Of a stretch of DNA of 64,000 nt, positions 36,891 through 45,015 are shown one piece after another (position 1 is the first letter of the stretch; each line of letters starts with the position of its first letter). Where the stretch lies: contig NZ_QPJW01000007.1 in NCBI RefSeq assembly GCF_003337355.1, forward strand, positions 184,919 through 248,918, written 5' to 3'. The notes beneath the pieces were generated by a model. The model worked only from the letters and a program-made list of their open reading frames with translations. It was not told where the DNA came from and ran no database searches. The translations under genes and the position numbers were made by a program. This DNA comes from Fontibacillus phaseoli. Its GTDB lineage: Bacteria > Bacillota > Bacilli > Paenibacillales > Paenibacillaceae.

Positions 36891-36905
36891 TAAACACGAT
36901 AAAAT

Positions 36906-37454
36906 TTAACTACTATAAGGATAATAGGACGATGAATCTTCGAATAGACAATTATAAACACTAGGTGTATCTTCTTGTAATTCTAAAACTACTCCAGGTA
37001 CAGCTTTAGTCAACACATTGTCATCTAACACTGTGTACCCTTTGTCACTTAGAAATCCCCGTATTATTCCGTCTATACTATTTTGATTCGAAAGAAACGG
37101 CACATTGCTACTTTGTACTACAACAGTATTATCCTTTTTTTCATATTTAAGATACTTGACCACCGCATAAGGTGCAATCAATGACATCTGTACATCCACT
37201 CTGTAAATATTGCCGTTTTCAGAAATGAACTTTTCAAATAATTGGCTACCAAAGGGAGAATCAATGTCGGATAAATTTATGCAAATGCTAAAGCATTTTG
37301 AATAACTAAAATCCGTCATATTTTCTATATAATTGCCTACGAAAAGTTCTCTAAAATTCTGCAGATAATAGTCTCTATCTACATAAGTTGACAGAAGAAA
37401 CGATAAATCACCATTTTTATAAACATTCTCTATAACTTTTACTATATCGACCAA
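36906..37454 (-). CDS. Candidate immunity protein for the RHS toxin
   Basis: A 182-residue acidic, cytosolic protein without signal peptide or membrane segment. It starts with TTG at 37454, eight bases after GGAGGG, and only 14 bases past the stop of the RHS toxin gene. I do not recognise the family. The position (last gene, directly after a toxin C-terminus), the size and the sharply AT-rich composition shared with the toxin tip are what is expected of a cognate immunity protein. That role is inferred from context alone. Confidence 0.65.
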   Translation of the reverse strand: MVDIVKVIENVYKNGDLSFLLSTYVDRDYYLQNFRELFVGNYIENMTDFSYSKCFSICINLSDIDSPFGSQLFEKFISENGNIYRVDVQMSLIAPYAVVKYLKYEKKDNTVVVQSSNVPFLSNQNSIDGIIRGFLSDKGYTVLDDNVLTKAVPGVVLELQEDTPSVYNCLFEDSSSYYPYSS

Positions 37455-37468
37455 AATAGTTTCCCTCC

Positions 37469-40400
37469 TTAATTAACAGGATAGCCATGAAGATTCCCTT
37501 TACCATCAATATGAACCTTTATTCTCACTGTACTATTATCCCAAATCTTAACTGTACCGTCCGGCTTGACAACTGTGCCATTCATCCAGGCTTGTTGAGT
37601 TAGTTCAACTCCATTCTGTCCGTCCGGCCACTGTGACTTACCTGACACATTGTTAGGGTGTCCTGGGACATGTTTACCTTGCTTCCCTGCGTCAACAGGT
37701 GGCGCGCCCTCCACAACAGATACTTTCCCTTGACTTGGTAATTTATCGCAAGAACCAATATTATGAACCCAAATTCCCAAATCACTTACAAAATACGTGT
37801 GGAAATCGGCAACAGTAAAGTTGTACACCTTGACCTTTTCTTCGTGCTTAACAATCTTAATGTTATCAATCGTCAAGGTGTTTCCATTGCTCTGCTGTAG
37901 TTTATCCCCTACCTGCAAGTCTACCGCAAGCACCCAACCTTTGCCTTCAACCCAAAATGGATGATTATCGGTTGTTTCAATGACTTGGTCGCCTACTGTA
38001 AGTTCATAGATGATTTCCTTTTCATTTCGATAAAGATGCGTAACTTCCTTGTAGGCAACCTCACCAGTCTCTTCATCCTTGGAAAGAACCTTATCTCCGA
38101 CTTCAATGTCTTCGATATTCTTCTCCCCTTCGTCTGTTTGAACCTTAGTTCCAGAGGTGAAGCAGTTACATCCCAAAGTTTTGCCGGTTTTGCCGGTTTT
38201 GCCGGTCTTACCCGCTTGTCCCTTTCCGCTCGAAGTCTTTGATTTTTTGCCAGTCGTTTGATTTAATGAACTTTTTATGCTTCGTATTGGAACTTGAGGT
38301 GAAACATTGCTATACATTTCTTGCGCTAGTGGTATTGCCAGTACCCATTCTTGATAATATTTTTCTTCGCTTATACCTGATGCTTCCCAAAAAGTGGAGT
38401 GATAAGGCTTTTCATTGCTTTGATATCTTACGACACCATCTTCACCCATTAACCAGAACCCATATACAACACTATCTCGAATCATTGGTAATGCATGTAT
38501 TAAAAAATCAGGAACATAATAATCTACAGGATTGCTTTTATTACATATACCATAATGTGCATTTCTTCCATCGGGGGAAACGCAGTAGTTTCCGCTCGGA
38601 TCTACGTAACCTGTCGGATTATTCTCCACATACGTATACAAATTCAAACTCTGAGGATTATTAATCTCTCCTTCATACGTATCCTGACTCACAAACCGTC
38701 CGATTCCTGAGTCAAAATATCTTGCCCGCGCGTAAGAGAGGCCGCTTGCGGAATCATACCCAAGTCCCGTGTAGCCGAACAAGTTGTCCGGTCCCGGGTA
38801 GTTCAGGTCGAACTTCTCCGGTTTTTCCGGTGTGCCAAATTCCTCGTAGTGGTAGCGAAGAGCTACTTCACTGTTTTGGTTCAACAAGGCAAGCGGGCTG
38901 CCTAGCATGTCATTCAGGTAGTACAAGGTTTCCGGCGCAGTGTTCGGTGCTGCTCCGCTGACTCCAGGGGTTGGCTCCCAGGCTGTGCTGTCGTCTGCGC
39001 TTGGCAGATAGCTCATGCTGATCCGTTCTCCGCCTGCTCCGTAGACGTAAGACTGTACCCATTTCGTGCTGCTGGCATCTGTCGCATACAAGGGCTCTGG
39101 CAAGGGGCTTGTGATGTCATAGGTGAAATAAACTTCACTCTGCTGCTTCTTGTACTGCGGTTCCCAGCCACCAATCGATCCTGCCGGATGGCCGGATGGG
39201 TAACGGTTTTGCTGGCTGCCGCTTCCTACGGTAATGCCCATATATACTCGGTTATTATCGCCGTCATATTGGTACTCCGTTTGGTCGCCTGCCGGGTTTG
39301 TGTGGCCGATCAGGCGGTTTGCCGCATCCCATGTGTACGTCTCCAGTACGCCCGGTCCTGCAAAGGCGGCGAGCATAAGCGGGTCAAAAGCGTCCGGTCC
39401 GTATACTTGGTCCGTTACGCCGAGTTGGTTAGGATCTACCTGACCCGGGTCAATCTGCGACCGATCCATTTGCATTGGATCCATTTGCGTCGGATCCAAC
39501 GGGTTCGAATAAGGGTTCAGTTGACCTGCGCTAGGCGGATTCGGAGTTACCGGACTTGTTCCATTCGGGTTCAAATCTGTTTGGTTCACACCGGTTCCTG
39601 CAAATGGGTCAACAAACGCATCCGCCAAAGGATTTACGGTATCCAGCACATCCGGAGTTCCTGATGCCATGTCAGGAACCAGAGAATTTATCGTTCCATA
39701 GACGCCCTGCGGCACCGTGATAAGCATCAGCGCCGCGGCGCTGTCGACGCCCGCTACCTGCAGCAGATTGCCGCGCATGTCGTAGGTGTAGTCTTTGTAG
39801 TCAGTTCCTTTGTCCCAACGGGTAAGCTTGTTCGCCAAGTCGTACGTATAATTCTCCACTTCCGGTACACCCATGACGGTTTGGGTCTTCTGCAGACGGT
39901 TGCCTGCCGGGTCATAGGTGTAGGATGTGGTTGAGCCATTCAAATTCTGCACTTCGACCAGACGGTTCAAAGCATCGTAAGTATAGTCCTCAATGTCCGC
40001 CGGCTTCGGCGTGTCTTGAGGGCGATCTTCATCCCGGCCTTGTTCCTGCCGCTCTTTATGGATGATGTTGCCCACCGGATCGTAAGCATATTGCAGTTGC
40101 TCGAGCAATTGCCCCCCGGTATTCCGGTGTTCAATTCCCACCAATTGTCCGAGCGCATCGTATTGGTAACTGCTGATCTCCCCGCCCTGCAAGGACCGGC
40201 TTGTGGCCTGACCGTTCAAGTTATAGTCATAGCGGGTCTTGTTCTGCTGCCCGTCCGTCACCTGGCTGATTTGACCAGCCTTGTCATAATCGTAGATGAC
40301 TGAAGTGTTGTTCGGGTAAATGATCCGGCTGCGCTGGCCGGATGTCGTCCATTCATAGCGGACATTCTGGCCGCGCGGGTCGATCATTTCCGTCAACCGG

Positions 40401-43400
40401 CCCAAGGCATCATAGTTATACCGGGTTTGACCGTTGCCGTCATCCATTGTCAAACGACGGTCCGCAAGGTCGTATCCGTATTTGATATGTTGACCGTCCC
40501 CGTGCAGAATTTCGGCTAACCGGCCCCGGCGGTCATAATCGTAACGTGTCGACATTCCGTCAGGAGCAATTACAGACTTCACATTCCCGTTGCCGTCATA
40601 AGTCATGGACGTAGTTTCCTGCAGCGGGTTGACCGTGCTTTCCATAAGCCCACGGCCATTGTAGCTGTAGCTTGTGACCGCACCAAGCGGATTCTTCTTC
40701 GTAAGCAGGTTGCCCAGCGCATCGTAAGTGTAGGACGTCATATTACCTTCGGCATCCGTTACTTTGGTCAACTGCCCCAACTCATCGTAGTTGAATTTGG
40801 TGGTTTGACCTTTGGCATCCGCCAACTCCGCTACTTGGCCGAGCGCATTATAAGTATATTTCGTTTCATATCCCAGCGCATCACGAATCAAGGTTGTACG
40901 GCCCAACGGGTCATACTCGTACGCGGTCTTATTGCCTTGGGCATCCTTGTACTCGGTTAATCGGCCGCGTCCGTCTCTAACCTTGAACGTCTCTCGGGAC
41001 AAGGGATCAATCGTGCCGCTCTCATAGCCGCGGGCATCATATTTGGTCGTCCATGTGATGTCATCCTTCAAGATGGTGGACGTCAGCAGATTCCCGGCTG
41101 CGTCGTAATCGTACTTGGTTTGGTTACCCAATGCGTCGATCTTGGCAATCATCCGACCTGCCGCATCGTATTCGTACCAGGTGCTGTTACCGAGCCCGTC
41201 TGTCTCTTTAATGAGCTGCCCGGCCGCATCGTATTTATACTGGATGACCGTTCCAAGCTCGTCCTTCACCGTAAAAATCTGGCCCAGATGGTTATACGTA
41301 TACCGCATCGTGTTGCCCTCGGCATCCGTCATTGAAGCCATATTGCCATTGCCGTCATACGTATAAGTCGTGCTGTTGCCGTCGGCATCCACTCGTTTGG
41401 TGATCCGACCCATGCTGTCATATTCGTACTGGTTCACGCCGCCGCTGCCATCGCTCTCCTTCACGATGTTGCCGACCGCATCATACCCGATTTCGCTGAG
41501 ATGGCCGAGCGCATCTTTGACCGAGGACATGCGATATACTTCATAGCCGTAGACTGTTTCAGAACCGGCTTCATCCTTGGATGTCATAAGATTCCCATTG
41601 GCATCGTAGGTCGACTCAGTCGCTTGTTGCAACGCGTCCTTGCTTGCCTGGATCCGGTCCTTGGCATCATAAGTAACTTCTTCAATAACCCCTTCACTGT
41701 CTCGGGTAGAGCTTATGCGGTGAAGCGGATCACGGTCAAACTCCATCACATAGCCAGTCGGATCTGTCAGAGCTTGAGCAAATCCGGCCCCATCAAGCGT
41801 ATATTGGGTCTTTTCCCCGCGTGCATCTATAATTTCCGTTGGCACGCCCTTGCTGTCTCTTGCGATCGTTACGCTATTGCCGAGCGCATCCTCCGTGCCG
41901 GTCAAATTGCCTGAAAGATCATAGGTGTATACCGTAGCTTGATCGAGCGCATTTACAACCTCTGCCGGAAGGTTCAGATCATTGTATCGGATCACTGTGG
42001 ATTCCCGGTTTCCGTCAGCCACTTGTACCTGGTTCCCCCGGGCATCGTAGCTCGCCGTAGTTTTGTAGCCGTTGCCGTCGGTCACTGCCGCCAAACGGTG
42101 GCTGGCATCATAATCATATTGCCAGTTCGACCCGTCCGGCATCCGCACCTCGGATAACAGGAACCGGTTCCCCCACTCATAAGCCGTCTTATTCCCCTGC
42201 GCATCGGTGCGCTTCGTTTCGCTGACCGACAATAAAGTCGCGGAAATACCGACCGGCGCGGAGCCTCCGGTACTTCCGGCAGCGGTATTCGCATTGCCGG
42301 TTCCCGCCCCGGTTGCCACAAGGGTTTCGGGATAGGTCAGAATCGTCTTCCCGTTTCCGACACCCACTCTAACCTTCGGAGTCTGGTTCGGTGTCATATC
42401 GCCGCCAATCGCAAAAACACCGCCTGCGACGACAGACATTTGATTGTTGACATTCACATTGTCGCGGACAAACAAATCTCCGCCTATGATGTTCAAATCG
42501 GCAAGTTGGTTATTGGAGACAATACCGCCCAGGGTCATCTCCTTCGCAATGTTCATAGTCACTTTCGTATTAATCGACAGGTCGCCCTTCACGATCACGG
42601 TTTGCGCATCAATCGTCAATTGCCCGCTGTTGTACGTCAGCACGCCTGCATACAACGTATCGTCGACTTTGACGGACGAGTCGTTGTTTAAGTGAATCGT
42701 ACCGTTCGACCAAATATTTCCGTAGGACCCGCCTACTTTATAGGCATTCAGCTCCAGCTTCGTATTCGCGTTCAGGCCATTCTCCAAAATAAGCGTGCCG
42801 TAAATGCTGACGGTGATATCTTTATTCGTGTTGATTCCGTCGGCGATCAAAATGACCGGCTTGTTCGCACTGCCAAAGGTCACGCTTTCCTCAATATTCA
42901 ACTGCGACGCCCGGACAATGGCCGGACCGCTTCCGCTGCTACCAGCAATTTTCTTCTTCACCGCATCTACATCTCCGGCGATCCCGGAACTCGCGGAAGC
43001 CTTGAACCCGTCCGCCTTCGTCTTAATCCCTGCTGCCAAGCTATCCAGATAATCTGTAATGACCGGCTTCAATCCCGGTACAATTTTGTATGGAGGGGCA
43101 TTGCGTAAATTGTGCATCGTCCCCGACAAAATCACGACATCCGACTCCGGAATATCCCGCCCGTTGTTCGGGTCAATCGACACCAGTCCGGACGGCAGAG
43201 GGTCATCCTCTTCCCCACGTACTACCGGAGCAACTTTACCGCTATACTCGGCCGTTTCCGTCGAGCCATAAAAATCGGTAAAACCCGTCACCCTTTGATG
43301 CTGGTCGTAAGTCACACTCATCACTGCGGTTTGGGCCGGATCCGATACCGACACCACGTGATGGTTACCGTCATAGCCAAACTTCGTCACCGAACCGTCC

Positions 43401-44980
43401 ACATCGGTAAAAGAAACCATATCCCCCGCGCCGTCATACCCAAATTCGAGCTTCCGGTTCGTGTGATCGGCGATCGACACCAGTTGGCCGCCTCCGTCAT
43501 AGTCCAGCGTAAAGGAGGCCCCGTCCGTAACAACCTTTTGCAAAAGCTTATTTAGATAGGTCATCTCAATCTCATTGCCGTTCAAATCACGAATCAAGGT
43601 CAGCAACCCGTTTGTATCAAACTGGTAGCTGATTCCGTGCGGTGTCTCAAGCAAATGCCCGTTTCCGTTTTGCTGCAGAATCCAATCCGTTCCTGCCGGA
43701 GTTAAGAATTTGCCGCCCGTTATTGGAACAAATTCAAAGCGGGCTCCATCCGGCTGCATTAGCTCCTGTTTACCGTCCACCGGTGTAAGCCGCCATTCAT
43801 AGGAATGATGCCACCCCAGCCCATTGACTCCGGTATAAGGATCACGGCTCAGGTAGGATATGCCGAAGCTGAGCGGCATTAGCGCTTGCAATTCAAGAGT
43901 ATCCGTCGAATAAGCAAAATCTCCGCGCGCGGGCTCCACGACGCCGCTCCAGGATGGATTAACAATGCGCAGCCGCTTCTTGATCGCCTCGGCCGTAAAA
44001 TTCGGCAAATCCGCTTGGGTCAATTGTCCGGTGGTTTGCGGATTGACGAGCAGGACCGACGCTCCGGTTACATTGTCTCCCTCGTTTACCGTACTCAGCC
44101 CGTTCCAGGCTGCTATTTCTTGTACCTTCGCATGTACGGAAGCTGAAGAATCCGCTTTGTAGTAATAACCGGCAAGCGCCCGCCAAGTGACAGGGAAGCC
44201 AGGTGCCACATAGCGAAGCACTTCCTTGATCTCGGAATAGCTTGAGGTTCTTCCATCCCGGTGGCTGCGGGCGGCAATCTGGATCCCTTGCCCTGCGCCC
44301 AGGTTCAGCGACTTGCTCCATTGTCCCTGCCCGTTTACCGTGATCCCGGTATGGCTGTCCACAAGATTCCCGCTGTCGTCACGCAGTTCCAGACTGACTG
44401 TTGATCCAGCTTCGGATGTGCCCTGAACCACTGTCGTTCCGGAATTCCCCGACTTCAGGGAAATCGATGCCGGCGGCTTAGGCTGAGTGCTGTTCACAAT
44501 CTCAAAGCTGCCGATTTGACCGTAATACACCCCGCCGCTATAGTCAGCCGGGGTAACGGCGATATAATATTTACCTTCTGACAGGGGAACGCCCCCGATG
44601 TTGCCGTCCCACTCTACTTCGTGCACGATATACTCGCCTTGAGCATTCTTCGTCCGGTAGGTCCCGCTCGAAATGAGTTCCTCCAGTTTCGGAGACTCGC
44701 CATTGGCGCCCGGTGTGCACAGATTTATATTCACTTTATGTTCCGCCTGGCCGTTATCCGCGGCGCTGAAGCTAAAGCTGATGACCGTCTTCTCGCCCAG
44801 ATCCGTATTGATCTCGCTCGGCGAGATGCGCAGATTGGTCGAAGCGTTGGCTTTCGGAATGCCCATGCCCGGAACGAACGGAACCGAAGTTACCAGCATC
44901 GTAAGGACAAGCATGCTGACCAGCAAGGCTCTTGTCCGGCCAGAGCGTATTTTATGAAATACTCTTTGCAACAAGTTCAT
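37469..44980 (-). CDS. RHS/YD-repeat polymorphic toxin with Hint domain and C-terminal toxin tip
   Basis: A secreted protein of about 2,503 residues. Counting from an in-frame ATG at 44998: signal peptide (to about 52), beta-sandwich domains (about 55-265), the DUF6531-like RHS entry (LSFGISYLSRDPYTGVNGLGWH, about 375), YD repeats, a large Ser/Gly/Asn-rich beta insertion (about 585-930), roughly thirty further YD repeats, then the RHS core end (LGYDSASGLSYARARYFDSG, YVENNPTGYVDPSGN). A GKT-repeat linker leads to a Hint domain (2279-2413; first cysteine in CFTSGTKV, TTDNHPFW, final VHN) and a 96-residue tip beginning near GKQGKHVPGHPNN. The tip slightly resembles the Ntox50 type and is probably a nuclease, uncertain. 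ATG at 44980 is preferred, with GGAGAG upstream. Confidence 0.88.
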   Translation of the reverse strand: MNLLQRVFHKIRSGRTRALLVSMLVLTMLVTSVPFVPGMGIPKANASTNLRISPSEINTDLGEKTVISFSFSAADNGQAEHKVNINLCTPGANGESPKLEELISSGTYRTKNAQGEYIVHEVEWDGNIGGVPLSEGKYYIAVTPADYSGGVYYGQIGSFEIVNSTQPKPPASISLKSGNSGTTVVQGTSEAGSTVSLELRDDSGNLVDSHTGITVNGQGQWSKSLNLGAGQGIQIAARSHRDGRTSSYSEIKEVLRYVAPGFPVTWRALAGYYYKADSSASVHAKVQEIAAWNGLSTVNEGDNVTGASVLLVNPQTTGQLTQADLPNFTAEAIKKRLRIVNPSWSGVVEPARGDFAYSTDTLELQALMPLSFGISYLSRDPYTGVNGLGWHHSYEWRLTPVDGKQELMQPDGARFEFVPITGGKFLTPAGTDWILQQNGNGHLLETPHGISYQFDTNGLLTLIRDLNGNEIEMTYLNKLLQKVVTDGASFTLDYDGGGQLVSIADHTNRKLEFGYDGAGDMVSFTDVDGSVTKFGYDGNHHVVSVSDPAQTAVMSVTYDQHQRVTGFTDFYGSTETAEYSGKVAPVVRGEEDDPLPSGLVSIDPNNGRDIPESDVVILSGTMHNLRNAPPYKIVPGLKPVITDYLDSLAAGIKTKADGFKASASSGIAGDVDAVKKKIAGSSGSGPAIVRASQLNIEESVTFGSANKPVILIADGINTNKDITVSIYGTLILENGLNANTKLELNAYKVGGSYGNIWSNGTIHLNNDSSVKVDDTLYAGVLTYNSGQLTIDAQTVIVKGDLSINTKVTMNIAKEMTLGGIVSNNQLADLNIIGGDLFVRDNVNVNNQMSVVAGGVFAIGGDMTPNQTPKVRVGVGNGKTILTYPETLVATGAGTGNANTAAGSTGGSAPVGISATLLSVSETKRTDAQGNKTAYEWGNRFLLSEVRMPDGSNWQYDYDASHRLAAVTDGNGYKTTASYDARGNQVQVADGNRESTVIRYNDLNLPAEVVNALDQATVYTYDLSGNLTGTEDALGNSVTIARDSKGVPTEIIDARGEKTQYTLDGAGFAQALTDPTGYVMEFDRDPLHRISSTRDSEGVIEEVTYDAKDRIQASKDALQQATESTYDANGNLMTSKDEAGSETVYGYEVYRMSSVKDALGHLSEIGYDAVGNIVKESDGSGGVNQYEYDSMGRITKRVDADGNSTTYTYDGNGNMASMTDAEGNTMRYTYNHLGQIFTVKDELGTVIQYKYDAAGQLIKETDGLGNSTWYEYDAAGRMIAKIDALGNQTKYDYDAAGNLLTSTILKDDITWTTKYDARGYESGTIDPLSRETFKVRDGRGRLTEYKDAQGNKTAYEYDPLGRTTLIRDALGYETKYTYNALGQVAELADAKGQTTKFNYDELGQLTKVTDAEGNMTSYTYDALGNLLTKKNPLGAVTSYSYNGRGLMESTVNPLQETTSMTYDGNGNVKSVIAPDGMSTRYDYDRRGRLAEILHGDGQHIKYGYDLADRRLTMDDGNGQTRYNYDALGRLTEMIDPRGQNVRYEWTTSGQRSRIIYPNNTSVIYDYDKAGQISQVTDGQQNKTRYDYNLNGQATSRSLQGGEISSYQYDALGQLVGIEHRNTGGQLLEQLQYAYDPVGNIIHKERQEQGRDEDRPQDTPKPADIEDYTYDALNRLVEVQNLNGSTTSYTYDPAGNRLQKTQTVMGVPEVENYTYDLANKLTRWDKGTDYKDYTYDMRGNLLQVAGVDSAAALMLITVPQGVYGTINSLVPDMASGTPDVLDTVNPLADAFVDPFAGTGVNQTDLNPNGTSPVTPNPPSAGQLNPYSNPLDPTQMDPMQMDRSQIDPGQVDPNQLGVTDQVYGPDAFDPLMLAAFAGPGVLETYTWDAANRLIGHTNPAGDQTEYQYDGDNNRVYMGITVGSGSQQNRYPSGHPAGSIGGWEPQYKKQQSEVYFTYDITSPLPEPLYATDASSTKWVQSYVYGAGGERISMSYLPSADDSTAWEPTPGVSGAAPNTAPETLYYLNDMLGSPLALLNQNSEVALRYHYEEFGTPEKPEKFDLNYPGPDNLFGYTGLGYDSASGLSYARARYFDSGIGRFVSQDTYEGEINNPQSLNLYTYVENNPTGYVDPSGNYCVSPDGRNAHYGICNKSNPVDYYVPDFLIHALPMIRDSVVYGFWLMGEDGVVRYQSNEKPYHSTFWEASGISEEKYYQEWVLAIPLAQEMYSNVSPQVPIRSIKSSLNQTTGKKSKTSSGKGQAGKTGKTGKTGKTLGCNCFTSGTKVQTDEGEKNIEDIEVGDKVLSKDEETGEVAYKEVTHLYRNEKEIIYELTVGDQVIETTDNHPFWVEGKGWVLAVDLQVGDKLQQSNGNTLTIDNIKIVKHEEKVKVYNFTVADFHTYFVSDLGIWVHNIGSCDKLPSQGKVSVVEGAPPVDAGKQGKHVPGHPNNVSGKSQWPDGQNGVELTQQAWMNGTVVKPDGTVKIWDNSTVRIKVHIDGKGNLHGYPVN

Positions 44981-45015
44981 ATAGCTATATCTCTCCATTC
45001 ACTAAATATATGGAA

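Larger units (their letters stand above)
35870..36905. other. Gene-poor 1-kb region with decayed remnants
   Basis: This AT-rich stretch has no intact gene. On the minus strand it holds two overlapping broken frames (36310-36462 and 36141-36335). There is also a small palindrome AACCGCC-CAT-GGCGGTT at 36580-36596, and an 11-codon frame at 36693-36728 with a good ribosome site but no convincing length. It lies directly beyond the toxin-immunity genes, a place where discarded or invading fragments collect. Confidence 0.5.

Noticed and set aside
38722..43555. Many plus-strand frames across the RHS gene
   Set aside because: All are shadows of the repetitive YD-repeat gene, which is continuous on the minus strand.
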